Notes: generated by a model not told the origin, from the letters alone. Numbered from the stretch's first letter, positions 9,282-20,756 are shown. The stretch is 26,669 nt of DNA from Echinococcus granulosus (GCF_000524195.1 NW_020170465.1:213848-240516), one strand, 5' to 3'. Made by a program: numbers and translations.

Positions 9282-12200
9282 ATGGACCAAATGATCCAAG
9301 AGGCATCTGATGCGACCATTCTACTTGTCGAAGGCTTCAACGGAGGCTCGCACAAACAACTCATCTCTACCCTCGAGGGCTTACTGACTGAGAAAGGTAG
9401 GCCTTCGTTATTATCGTGATGCAGAAAAAAAGGCAGAAGGACAATTGTTGGAAGTGAAAGGAAATGCTAACGTCCCAACTTCTGGTTGGACATTGTTGTT
9501 AATTTTTCGGTCACGTGCCCTTAGGCAGGGTTCAACTAAGTACCCTCCCCCACATCTGTCCACTTTTCGATGAGCCAAGGGGCTAGGAACTATCGTAAAT
9601 AATTCCCAGTTTACAGTGTCTATTTATTGTCTATATGATTGAATGCGGTAGATTTGAGGCAAGCCGAGCTAGCTCCTGTCGACGTACTTGGCTCTGGTAT
9701 TCTCTAAACTGGTGAGGAAGCGTATTCAATGGAATGAGCCTCTAATTTTTTTTGCCATTGACAATGTTCTCATTATTTCCGATTTTTACAGCAAGGCGAT
9801 AGTGATTCTTTTTTTAGCCTAAGCAGGAGTGAGTTGCATCAATCCCTATGCTGTTGGCCTCTTAATTCGTTGGCAAAATAGCCTGGCTGTTACATCACTT
9901 GATGGTTGCCTTAACAACGCATTCTCTCGAAGTGAATAGGCATCGGTATACACTTAGCATGGCTATAATTAGGCAAACAACTTGCTCTCATTGTAGTAGC
10001 CTTTAAAAGCCGCGCGACAGTGTCTATTTGCCAATTTCCCTTACCTATTGCTATATTCTGGGCTGCTATTTTATAATATTAGCTTATTTATAAATTACGA
10101 ATGTGAACCTTGAGAATTTTGAAGGCCTATGAATCTTGCAAGTTGGTAAGATTGGAGGGACTGATTTGTGAAGCCTTCATTGGTCCTTATTGGTGTTGTT
10201 CCAGGAAGCAAACTTCCCAAATTCTACAATCTATTGTCCAAAAAATGACTTGTCTGGCAAAGTCGTTAGCTGGTTGAGTTATCACAGTGACGGTTTTCTG
10301 TTTGCGTTGCCATGGTGTTTATTTTGGAATTCCTCTCAGTATTCGCAATGTTGCTAGGGCGAAATCACTGACCTTGCATCCTGTCAAATGTTTTTGAATT
10401 TGGCTTATTCTCTAGTTGGGCTCAATGTCCACTGATTGTAGGTCGCTTACAGGGTATCAGTAGTATCTTCAACGAAGAGGCTATATTATTTCTGGAGTTT
10501 AAATAAACTTTCCTGAAACTACCAACCCAAAAACGTCTTTGCGGATTTGAATAATTGGAAATCCCGACTTAATCTGAATGAATCTTAAATTCCTAGCTTT
10601 TTATCTTGATATTTAAGCTTGAGTTTAAAATTTCCATAGTCTTTAAAACTCCAGTGATTTGACGTCCGTCTAGCTGTATGCTTAACTACCTGAACTCTTA
10701 ACCTTCCGTAGTTTGTACTTACGTCTAGGTAGCCTAGTCTTCCCGCCATCCACATACTCTCTCAGCTCTTGCGTACAGTAGGGGTAAATTCTTTTACTAG
10801 CATGGCTTATTATAACTTCAAGGAAAAATTGCAGCGCTACAAGGCAACTTTGATCCCTTTCACGGAACCAACATCCATCATTCCTCACTGGGATGAGAAA
10901 ATCGGGATGGTGAACGTGTTTGAGCTACGTGTGGGTCGATGGCTCTTCTCGGAAACCGTCAGCATGCATCGGTAAAATTCGATACCTTCAGGGAGACATT
11001 AGTTTTTCGGAGCTTGTTGCATTAGCGATTACACGGGAAAGGCACTACATCTGTTGTTTCTTGTTGGATCATCAGAAGAGTTTCGAACAAAGATACGGCG
11101 ATTCCATTTAATTTGGTGCTTTTTGATCAGAGAAACGGTAGATCCCACCAGCCACTCTAATTGTCTTTTTTGATCAGGGGAAACGGTGTGCGTGGTATCC
11201 CTCCCTGCCAATAAGTGGCATTGGCGAGCTCGAACTGGAGCACTTGCGTTGGCAGCTCTGATTCCCAAAAGCAGTCGTGCTAACGGCGGTTTCCGCGTCC
11301 TCTTCACTTCCGCTGTCTTCTCTCTCCCGGAATTACTTGCGTTGAGACCCGATCTGGCAAGCATACCGCACAAGTACCTTTACTTTCACGAAAACCAACT
11401 GACCTATCCGTTGAGAGAGGGCGACAAAAATGCTGCAAAACCAGACTACCAGTTTGGGTGAGTTTATTTGGGGTGTTGTGGAATGTTTTACCACTCCTGG
11501 CGAATTTAAATGGATCTTGAGGCAATTAAAATAGCACGATACCAGTCCGTCTGAGTGGTTATGGTGTTTAAGGGCTTTTTAAATATCTTTTTAATTGTCA
11601 TATCATTTGATGTGTGATGTCTTGGCTCTTGTTCATACTCTATTGTTTTTTCTTATTTCACGACCGAAGGAGGTATTCTGGAAGTGGGAGGTTGAAGACT
11701 ACGTCAGTCAGGGGGCGGGTTAAGCACATCTATATCTGATCCAAGTTTTGCAAATTTTGTTTTATTTCAGCGTCTGCTAATTTTCAAGGGTTGCAAATAA
11801 TTCTTCCTTGGTGTCCGCTTTCTGGTCATTCTTGATAGACCTCGATGTTGTGAAGGTCTTTTCTTCGTCCAAATTTCGTCATGAAAGTGTTAGTTTGGAA
11901 ACTCCATCCAATGTGGTTTGATTAAATGGACTTGGTTCCAGCTAAATTGATACCCACATTCCATAGGGGTGGGGGTTAAAAGGCCTTATTTGCCGTCTAC
12001 AACCCATTTGAGTCGACGGGACTGTAGCTGGTGAATTCTTTCCTTCATTAAAATAGGCTAACATCTAATCGCAATCCATGAGATTAACTCCTATCCAGGT
12101 GATCACTCCCCCGTTTCGTTCACACACCTGCTAGATTTGTTTCCTTGATAGGTGGCTTCCATTGAAGGCTTCATTGTAAAGTGAAGAGTTGGTTTGTACC

Positions 12201-15200
12201 TCCTCTGTGTCACTCGTACTGTTCACCGCTTTTTCGCATAGTTAACCCCGCAAATTGTTTGTGTGCGTGTGTAAACTATGGGTTTGCGATTCTGCTTAAT
12301 TTTATGTGTGAAACGTAAGTGATAAATCAATTCGTGGGGTAGTGCTACTTACGACGTAGGTACACACTTAGATGCAATTTTACTGCTTCAAATTTAAGCA
12401 TGCTACTGAATAACTTGTCAGTTTGTTATTAAGTAGGCACTATTTTTTGTACTCATTTGATCGAAACAAATAGGCTGAATAGGAGTGATATAATGCCTTA
12501 ATTGCCTGAAAACTTGGTGTTACTCTATACAGTTGGGGAAATTGCAATTTTTTTCAAATAATCATCGTCAACTTCGGGACGACCTTCAAGACGGCCTCAG
12601 TCTTCAATCGCATCAACCGTAATTTTCCCCATAGCAGGCATTAACGAGTCCTGGATATGGCTTGTAGGTGGATAACCGTCTTAAAGACGCCTCATGCATG
12701 GTAGTAGGATACACTGATGCTGTAGTGCGTCAATACTTTCCTGAAACCGAAAGAAGATATAATGCTCGAACAGAATATCTGTTGCCGACGTACAGAAAGG
12801 CTTGGGGGCTATTGCCATTGTTTGGAGGCCAGGCCACTCGACGGAGGTACAATGCGGCGCCCTAAGTGGTCCATTACTAAAACTGAGAGTTAAACAACCA
12901 ATTAGGGTATTAAAAGGCGTCCAGTTCAGGAGAACTAGAGGGTAGCGTGACTACGAGGGCTTTTCGACCATTCACTCTTGCGGCTGTGGGATTAAGAGTA
13001 GGACCGTAGTGAATCACACATGCTCAAATTTCCTGGTCCTGTGGTTTGAATATGCCTCTGCAATCACTAGATGTTGACTGCCTTTTTAATTGTGTAACTT
13101 TTGGGGAAAGAAGGATCGCAGCATATGACACTTATTTGCAGCCATCTTTGTAAATAAACTTGACAGTTTTGGCAAATCAAATCTCAAATCAACTGCTAGA
13201 AAGTGCTGATTTGATATTTTACTACCTCCTTTGGTGTCGTCGCTATAGAACGATGATAAATAAGCTCATCTTAATGTTTGAATTGCACAATAATTCTCGG
13301 CTATTTATACTCCAGAACCGAATTAAATATATTTTTCGAAAACAAGTACGAAAATCCTGACCCCTACCTTTTAGTGGAATTAAGGTGTTATCAGGAATGT
13401 AGTTTTACTATCTTAGGTGCACTTTTTATGCTGAACAGCAGTTGATAGGTGGATAGTTTGGGTAGTCAGATTTTAAGCATACAGAAGGGCTGAGAGATTG
13501 GCAGTGGCACCATTAACAGGGAGCTCCATGTCATCGGCGTAGTGACTCCATTGCAGGTGATTGAAAAGCCGTCTGTCACCCTGTCCTGTCGTCGGTAATC
13601 CTTATACTTGCTCTTCTTCCTCAATCGCCAAAATTCTCTTTTCTAGTGAATAGAGTTTCATATCCAACTTGGTCAATTAAACTAGTTTTACTTGGATATG
13701 GTCGTCTGGGTCAGTGCAGAATGTCCTGGGGTGGCTCAGGCGTGCTGAAAATCCTTCCTATATCGAATCTTTATAAGTGTTGTTTTAGTACTGGAATATA
13801 TCTGAAATACCCATTATCTTTTCTAATCTCAAAGATGTCGACTTGCACACTCCTCGTGTCTTCTTTCTTCCTCCTTCAGCTATGTCCAAGTGCTCTCAGC
13901 CCTAGCAGCTGACCTGGTCCTCTTCAATTCTTCCTTCAATATGCACTCCTTCTATGAACGTCTGCCCGCTTTCCTCGCCGCAGGTTTGCCCACTCCACCA
14001 AGCCCTCGAGTGCCGGAGCCACGAGAGCTAGTGGAGAAACTTCTAAAGCCTAAATCTCGTGTCCTTCACTTCCTTGTTGAACCACCCCCACTCCCAGTGC
14101 TCTTTCATGGTGATGTGGAGGACTTTGAAGCTGCGATTCGCTTCCAAGCAGAGCGAATTAGGGCGAGAGGTCGAGCGCCGCTGAGGATTTTGTGGAATCA
14201 TCGGTGAGTGAGATCTTTTGAATTGGTTTTTCGTATACCGGATTGTAAGAGGATTTTGAATTAACCATCCTCCTTTATTTTTGATCTCATTCATTCCACT
14301 AGAACAAAGATCAAGGTTTTACGATTCCTGTGGATTCTTTCCAGACCATTTTACTTCCATAGGCTTGAAGAAGACAGTACTTCGTATTTTCATATTTCCG
14401 GATTTATTTGTTCCGTATTAGGCTTGAGGAACTATAGCTCTGTTTCTCTAGGTGTTTGGAGGGAGGGTTGTGAAATCGTAAGGTATTTTCACAGGATTCT
14501 ACAAGCCACCACTTTCTTTGTTTAACTATCACCCTGTTCAGGATTCTGGAATCTCATTTCCTTTAACAGGACTCTCGAATCAAGGATGTCGCTCTCTTGC
14601 GACCACTGCTAGGTCATTTTGTGCTATTTTTTGAATGTAAGGAGGTTAATCAAATATGGAGTGGCCGACTTATTAAGTAGGAATGATTTTGTGGTTCCGA
14701 AATCTCGGATATTATACCTTAGCTTCTCGAGCATTTGGATTTTTCAGTTTCGACGATATCCCGTCACCACTGCAAGCGCGGAACACCCTTTGAATGGTTG
14801 TAGTTTTTAGAATAAATCTTGTGAAACCATGGATATGTTGTAGATTCTTGTCGTGCTTGTCGAATGGGAGTTCGTTCCATCGTGGAACGGATCATTGCAT
14901 TTTGAGATTTGGTGAGTGACTGACTACTGATTCCCCACCTCGCACTACTAGCACTCAATGGTGTAAGTGCAAGCTTTTCCATCTCAATAAACGATTCTAA
15001 TAACTTGGGCCATAAATAATTTGGCCACATATCATGTAGGTGATAGGCCCGAGCTCAGGCTGAAAGGTTAGGCATTGAGCATTGAGCCATCTCACTGGCT
15101 CCATGCAGTCATTACTTCTCTTCTCCGTTAACTATTTACCCACCTGTCTGTTTACCCGTCCCATTTATCCAATCTCTCATTTAAAAGCACTGAATCTGGC

Positions 15201-16973
15201 GAAGTCGGTGCTGATAGCTGGACAAACGAAGAACAGCACTTTTTTGGCGTCCTTATTTCATTCAGTTTTAGAATTTTAAGGAAACTATGAAACCAGTTTG
15301 GTGAAGTGAAGGTGTGGCAAGTTACTGCCTGCATCTATAAGCATACATACTTCATTGGACGATGGCTCGAGAGCGACTAGTTGTATTTTAATCTCGACAA
15401 TGAATCGCATGCGTGGGGTAGACGGGGGGTAAGGCGATTTTAGACAATGTGGAAGGATCTGTGCGTTTGCGTTGCATCCTCCTTTAAAGCATAAAGTAAT
15501 CCCGAGCTTCATAATCCGATATTTCCTATTCAATGATCTGTTGGAATGCAGTACTGGAATGTAAACACAGACCAGATGAGTCGCTTAGTTACCAAAATGA
15601 CACTGTATCTGTTATACTTCCCTCCAGGTGGGACTACGACAAGAATCCAGTGGATTTCTTTAAGGTCATTTTTGACCTTGCTAACATAAGTGTAGACGAG
15701 GAGTTCTTCAACCTCGGAGGATCCACTCTGCGACCTTCCATTGGTGATGTTATGACGCCTTCTGAAATAACTCCGCCTCCACCACCCTCAAAGCAGGTAG
15801 AGTTCGGGTCGTTCTCTACACATGCCTAAACATGAGCCTTACTGAATCTGTCTTACATCCGGGTACCATTATCTCTACCCGTTATTACTGATAGTTTTAC
15901 AACTTAGTTTTGGAGTACTTTATTCATTCTTCTCGGTAGTAAACGTAGCTCAACCACTTTTGAACCTCTCAATCGTGGCAATGGCATACACCTTCTATCG
16001 ATGGTAATCAGAGTATGACGGACGCTGTTCCTCCCTTCTTAGATCCTTCAATCGCATAGTATAACTGGTAATCATTGAATCACATGAACGGGACGACGTG
16101 TCACCGATTTATGTTGATCGGAACCTGCGAAAGTCAACCAGTTCACATAGCTGAATTGCAATTGAAAGATGTGTATCGTCCTCTTATGTAGCCCTACCTT
16201 GTGGTCCTTATTTACCACTTACGAGCTAGGCACGGAATTCATGCGGTAACAATGCCATTAAAACAAGAAGCCATTTTAAAAAGTGATGCTGCTTACCCAC
16301 TGGGAGAGATTATTAGTTACCCTCTCTTTGCCTAAAAGTAGAACCACTCGATAAAACACACTATACTAGATAGCTTCAGGGAGCTATTTTTGACACCTGA
16401 AAATAATATAAAAGGTCTAAATGCCTCGTGTACATAAATTGCCCTAGCCCTCCTACTTCTCTTTACTCTCAGGCACAGACGAACTTCCAGATCAGTGTTA
16501 TTGGCGGAGCCAGTCAGGACGTGCCACGGATCTTCCCCATAGCAGAGTCCTATCTCCGCTCCACCGGTCATATCGCCGTCTGGGGTTTCGTTGACTCACG
16601 AGAAACCTACTGGCGCACACTGACCGATTGTGACGTGGTCGTGTCTACTGCAAAGCATGAATTCTTCGGTGTAGCAGTGGTGGAGGCAGTTGCAGTGGGC
16701 TGCGTGCCCCTCTTACCCCATAGATTAGCCTATCCCGAGTTGTTAGCGCACGAACCAACACCATCGAAGTGTCTCTACCGCACATTACCTCAAATGCGGA
16801 AACAGCTGAAGTGTTGGATTGGCGCACCGGACAGGCTACGGGAGCGGGCGACCAAAGCACTACTGGCCGCTTATGGTTGGAAGGGAGCGGGAACGGAAGC
16901 GTGGCTAAGAAAAGGTGTACTTTCGCATGACGGTTTGAGGCAAGAGTACTTGAGGCTCTTTGGCGTCGGGTAA
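9282..16973 (+). CDS. GTDC1: tRNA-queuosine mannosyltransferase, GTDC1/QTMAN family
   Basis: This GT-B fold glycosyltransferase is assigned by family to attaching mannose to queuosine at the wobble position of cytosolic tRNA-Asp. Exons: 9282-9396, 11178-11457, 13880-14203, 15628-15796 and 16473-16973, giving 462 residues (human 458). All phases agree. Visible family blocks are: residues 13-26, including VEGFNGGSHKQ; 51-58, KWHWRART; 93-98, ALRPDL; 107-113, YFHENQL; a block near 137-148, LAADLVLFNSSF; 237-252, including NHRWDYDKNP and FFKV; and 354-368, STAKHEFFG. E359 and E367 form the EX7E motif of GT-B retaining enzymes. Residues about 263-296, ahead of the exon 4/5 junction, are a proline-rich insertion absent from the human protein as I recall it. 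The large middle insertion of the human protein is shorter here. Introns are 1781, 2422, 1424 and 676 bases. The start at 9282 matches the family's N-terminus within about ten residues. Confidence 0.93.
9397..11177 (+). other. GTDC1 intron 1
   Basis: This 1.78 kb intron begins GTAGGC and ends TTTTTTGATCAG. Short open frames between about 10682 and 11111 on both strands match nothing I know and lack the splice context of a missed exon; the flanking exons already join in phase. A near-copy of the terminal acceptor lies 47 bases upstream (separate entry). Confidence 0.7.
11120..11187 (+). repeat. Short duplication spanning the GTDC1 exon 2 acceptor
   Basis: The word tttttgatcag followed by a G/A-rich base or two and gaaacggt appears at about 11120-11139 and again at about 11167-11187. 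The second copy is the splice acceptor and first codons of exon 2. The first copy therefore carries an equally plausible acceptor, with AG at 11129-11130. Splicing to it would read GAG AAA CGG and then TAG, so only the downstream acceptor gives an open protein. Confidence 0.75.
11458..13879 (+). other. GTDC1 intron 2
   Basis: This 2.4 kb intron begins GTGAGT and ends in a pyrimidine tract, CCTCCTTCAG. It holds open frames of 60-90 codons (for example 12668-12865 and 13160-13360) that I do not recognise. It also has AT-rich stretches near 12400-12560. No nested gene or RNA gene is evident on either strand. Confidence 0.7.
14204..15627 (+). other. GTDC1 intron 3
   Basis: The donor GTGAGT at 14204 and the acceptor CCCTCCAG ending at 15627 keep the Arg codon split across the junction. 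The interior has short overlapping frames on both strands and no recognisable gene. Confidence 0.7.
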
Positions 16974-17749
16974 TCTTTAGAAGAAGAGCGGTCTGTGTAT
17001 ACTTATGCTGTGAATTGGGAAGTGTTTACTGCGCCAATCGAGGCAAGATGGAATCGTGCTACATAGGTTAATAGCTGTTGGTGGGGGTGTTCACTCTTTT
17101 AATGAAGCCAGGGCACCTAGTAGTTAGTCGCCGGGTGGGAGGTGGCGAGCCGGTGCGTGTTTCTGGTGCTTCGTGATAGTTGTGACGCGCAGGTTGCTTG
17201 ACGCTGGGGGGGGGGCGTCCTTTGCGTTTTGGTTGGTGTACGTGCGCCGTGTGAGCTAGCCTCGGCCGTGCCAGTAACTTTAGAGCCTTCTAAACGTTAA
17301 GTGTACAAGCATTCCGTTTCATTAATGTGCATTCTATCGTTCGCGTGGAGGCTCCGCAGTGCTGGGTCGTTGGGGTCTAGATGCGTTAATACAGCTCGTT
17401 CGGTAAGAAAAAGGTTGGGTGAGATTTTATGTAGTAGGTGGAGGTGGATGGATTAGGCTCCTTGCTTACCATAGTAATTCTTTTGTGTAGTGCGGTATAC
17501 TTTAGGAAATTGCGTACGCAGCAGATATGTTTGCGTGCTGTGCGCTAGTATATATTTACATATTTTTACGTATTTAAATCGAGATACCTTAAATTTAGCA
17601 TTGCAAGTTCTGGATAATTATGTAAAGAGAAACCCTATTATGTGGTTAAAGATACCCTTGAATGACATTCAAACTTAATTGGCCGGGTTTTGTCCAATAG
17701 AAATTACATGAGTAACAGCCGTTCCTTCTCTGTCATTTAGCCTCGTGCA
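16974..17749. other. Intergenic stretch and probable promoter/leader of the zinc-finger gene
   Basis: The stretch holds the GTDC1 3' end and the upstream region of the next gene. From about 17100 to 17400 it is visibly richer in G and CpG than its surroundings, including a run of ten G at 17206-17215. Past 17480 it becomes AT-rich. The sequence TTCG|GTAAGA near 17399-17408 could be the donor of a leader intron running from 17403 to the AG at 17739-17740. I see no protein-like frame. Confidence 0.4.
17403..17740 (+). promoter_or_regulatory. Possible 5' leader intron or outron of the zinc-finger gene
   Basis: A good donor (GTAAGA) at 17403 pairs with a good acceptor (CTCTGTCATTTAG) ending at 17740, nine bases before the start codon at 17750. 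The intervening 338 bases are AT-rich in the second half, as expected for an intron, and the sequence before the donor is GC-rich, as expected for a promoter and first exon. If the gene is trans-spliced instead, only the acceptor is used. Confidence 0.3.
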
Positions 17750-19540
17750 ATGGAACTTTTGAGGGGGGCTTGTATTCCCCAATGCAGTGATTTTCCACCG
17801 CCTATTTCGACGATTCAGCAAGCAAACGTATCTAACATTCAAAGCTTTCCTGCTCAGGGCGGTAGCCCCATTGTACAGATGGACAATCCCAATCCCTTCT
17901 CAAGTATTGTTTTGAAACAGGAGGAGCCTTCCCCTTCCTCCATCAGTGCTCTCTTTACCGGTGATTTTACTCAGCAGCAGCAGCAACCTAGCTCATCATC
18001 CTCTACTGCAACATCAAATGATGCTCCGGTGCAAAAAGGTCACGCATGCGATGTTTGCCACAAGGTTTTTGCGGACGTGGGTTCTTGCCTTTCAAATTAA
18101 AATGCTTTTCGCTTAAATTCCCTAGTCAAGTCTGTCTTTCGTTTAGCGTTCGCTCTTATCCAAGCACAAAATTGCTCACGCCGAGGCTAAACACATTTGC
18201 AATACCTGTGGTCGCGCCTTCGTGAGGGAGGACAAACTTCGACGTCACTTTCGATCGGTTCATAGCAATGAACGACCGTTTGTTTGTGAAGTGTGCAACA
18301 AAGCCTTTGCTCGAAAGTAAGTTTCAGACAGTCTATCCCCCCTTATCTTTTTTTTAAAAATCTCGAAGTTAGTCGCTTTTTAATGCAGGGATAAGCTCCA
18401 GGAGCATGCAAAACACCACAACAAAGATATCACTTTTCCCTGCACTGTATGCAATGAAGTCTTTCTCATGCGATCCCTCTTAAATCGCCATCTTCGAACG
18501 GAGCATCAAATTAAACAGACAGCTGAGTCCTCACGAAACCCTGCAAGATCACAGGACGGTAAGATATCGTTTCTGTGTGGCGTGATTATGTTCTTCCTAG
18601 GTTCGAAAAAGAAACGTAGTAGGGCACAAGAGGCAGATTTTACTAAGTTAGCCATGGAAAATGCAACTGTGGGAATAACAGCTGCAGCAGCATCTGCCGT
18701 AGCCCCGACCACTTCCGGTTTCTACCAGCACCCGGGCTGGAATGCGGCCAACCTTCTGCTTTACAATCGTTACCAACAGAGTCAGCAACAGGCTGCTCAA
18801 CCAGCTTTTGACTTTTGGGGTGGGAATAATGGCTACTTTTATGGTCAGCAGTACTCTGCTGCTGGCTACCAGTTCCCCACCATCCAGTACGCAGCTGCAA
18901 TGCGACAGCACCAACAGCAGCAGCAGCAGGCAACGCAACAAGCCACAGTGTCCTCGGGTTTGTCCTACAACCCGGCTGCTGCAGCGGCTCTAACCGCTCG
19001 CCTTTTCTCTCCTGGCAACTACTTTTGGCCACAGGTGAGTATATCCCCTTCCTTAGGTGCGACTTCAATTTCGGCAGACGTTTAATTTGCCGGTCTTTTT
19101 ATTTTCGCTTCCAGCCGAGTCAGGGTTTTGTCCTCCCTCAGGCCGGTACGGCGTCGACGAACTCCGCCGCCGCCACGACCTCCCTCATTCCCACTGCTAA
19201 TCCATACTTTCCTGCACCTTTGACGGCAGCAACAGTGACTACAACAACAGCAGCGGCGGTAACCACAGATGTGACCGCGACCACGGCAAAAACAGTGGTG
19301 ACCGAAGCGGCGCCGAGTTCCGTCCAACCACAGGTGATTTTTGACGTGGGACCCAGCGGCTACTCTGTGCAATCAACTGCGTCCACTGCATCCTCATCTT
19401 CCTACCAAACAGCGTACTACCAGGCGGCATCGTTGGCTGGTTCGGAGGAAGCTGTCTCCACAACTGCTGCTCCACCACGCCAACAGCAACAACAGGCGAC
19501 CGACCCGGGGACCGCCCCCGCCTTCGCCTACACTAACTAG
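17750..19540 (+). CDS. C2H2 zinc-finger transcription factor, MAZ/VEZF1-like
   Basis: This is a nuclear DNA-binding protein of 508 residues. Exons: 17750-18076, 18147-18316, 18389-18558, 18601-19034 and 19115-19540; introns are 70, 72, 42 and 80 bases. Four fingers lie in tandem. Their zinc ligands are C100/C103/H116/H120, C127/C130/H143/H148, C156/C159/H172/H176 and C184/C187/H200/H205. The first finger (HACDVCHKVFAD) and the VHSNERPF linker to finger 3 recall the MAZ/VEZF1 group, which has more fingers, so orthology is uncertain. The N-terminal part is Ser/Pro/Gln-rich and contains LKQE at 55-58, which fits a SUMO-acceptor consensus. After the fingers comes a basic cluster (KKKRSR, 225-230), then a long Gln-, Ala- and Thr-rich tail typical of transactivation regions. 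Two introns cut inside fingers 1 and 3. The gene is convergent with the next one, with 281 bases between stops. Confidence 0.88.
18559..18600 (+). other. 42-base intron without stop codons, between zinc-finger exons 3 and 4
   Basis: The intron begins GTAAGA and ends TTCTTCCTAG. Its length is a multiple of three and it contains no stop in the gene's frame, so an unspliced message would add 14 residues (KISFLCGVIMFFLG) after G223, directly before the basic cluster. Removal joins D222-G223 to SKKKRSR. Both forms are open, so only transcript data can show which is used. Confidence 0.6.
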
Positions 19541-19821
19541 ATGTCTTCTATCTCCCTTCTCCTCCCTTTATCTGTTGCATTTTTAACCCACTTCACATCT
19601 AAGGCATTTATGGCCGGGAAGCTTTTATACTAAAACTATCACCTTTTATCCATTTTGATACTCGTGACAAGGTCTATGTAGAATTGGGACACCGGCCTGG
19701 GACCTATTTCTACTCCTGTTAGTTGTCTTGAATTTTATGAGACGGACTCACCATTGATGTATGTAAAACATGTGGAAAGTAAATTAATGTGCTGGAGCAT
19801 ACATGTTCATTCTACGGGTTT
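19541..19821. other. Shared 3' region of two convergent genes
   Basis: Only 281 bases separate the stop codons of the zinc-finger gene (+) and SMIM12 (-), so their 3' untranslated regions lie close together and may overlap. I see no canonical AATAAA on either strand. Confidence 0.5.
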
Positions 19822-20103
19822 CTACTTGTTCTTGTCAAACATGGGGTCACGGCGGTAGTGGAGTTTCGGTGAGGTAACGACGTCTTCCCAGTTGTCAGGT
19901 AGGTCGTCGTCGGTGTTTCTGAGGCGACGCTCGAGACGGGCCTCATCAAAGGTCTTGGTGGGAGTTGCGGAGGCGCTGGAAAGGCGGTCCTGACTTCGCA
20001 GTCTCGATTCTAAACCGAATCCAACGAAGCCTACGATGGCGGCAAAGGGCAGGGCGATGTAGGGCGTGTATACGCGGATGAACTGGACAATTACCGGCCA
20101 CAT
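19822..20103 (-). CDS. SMIM12: Small integral membrane protein 12 (SMIM12-like)
   Basis: This is an intronless gene of 93 residues (human SMIM12 has 92). Its biochemical role is not established. The N-terminus MWPVIVQFIRVYTPYIALPF matches the family's MWP start, and a single hydrophobic segment follows at about residues 13-31. The rest is polar, with FDEARLERRLRN aligning to the conserved RREDRKLDELL-type stretch, and the C-terminus is basic. I chose the Met at 20103 over one 20 codons upstream (20163) because the family begins at MWP and the extension resembles nothing. On the minus strand an AG preceded by a pyrimidine-rich tract lies four bases before this ATG. The gene is convergent with the zinc-finger gene. 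Confidence 0.85.
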   Translation of the reverse strand: MWPVIVQFIRVYTPYIALPFAAIVGFVGFGLESRLRSQDRLSSASATPTKTFDEARLERRLRNTDDDLPDNWEDVVTSPKLHYRRDPMFDKNK

Positions 20104-20756
20104 TGAACTTTTAGATGGAGGCAGATAAATTACGTTTTGCGTAGAAATGACCGTTCCTAGCAATTAAAATTAGAGGCCATAGACGTTGTAACAAGCGATA
20201 CTACGAAAGCTAAACGTGGTGATTAGTTAAAAAGTCAAATGACCCACTCCAATCTTGCAACCATAACGTATAATGCTTACGACGCAGACGTAGGCTAGTG
20301 GCGATAGGCTATCGTGTCGCATCATCCGCAACAAATTCTTTTGTGTAATGCTGCCCCAAGAAAAATGTAAATTTTTGATTATTAAGGGAAAGTTGGGTTT
20401 CTGTGTACTAAAGTTAAACTAAAAGTATTAGAAGATCGGGAATTATTCTGTACATGATGTGCATTAAAGGTCACAGCTTCTTCAGTGAATCCATTTGCAG
20501 AATGGTCGCAAATTTTGAGATAAAGGCACAAAATACACTTTTCAGGCCAAATCTCACGATTTATTAAGTAATTCTTGGCCAAAACGCGGTTTTTTTAAAG
20601 TGGTTAATCGAATAACTTTTATTCGAAGCATTTTACTTGGGAAGATCTTTTCATTTAGACACCCGTGAGCAGGTGTACCGACTGATGGACGGCTGGTTAT
20701 TGGATAAATAGACATCGCCAAAATGGATATAAGATCGGTAGATAAAGGATGGAAAG

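Noticed and set aside
11029..11525. Minus-strand frames opposite GTDC1 exon 2
   Set aside because: The plus strand encodes well-conserved glycosyltransferase motifs here; the opposite frames are shadows.
18643..19372. Long minus-strand frames opposite the zinc-finger gene (up to 141 codons)
   Set aside because: They are the mirror of the Gln/Ala/Thr-rich repeats (CAG, GCA and ACN codons) of the real gene and have leucine- and cysteine-rich nonsense composition.
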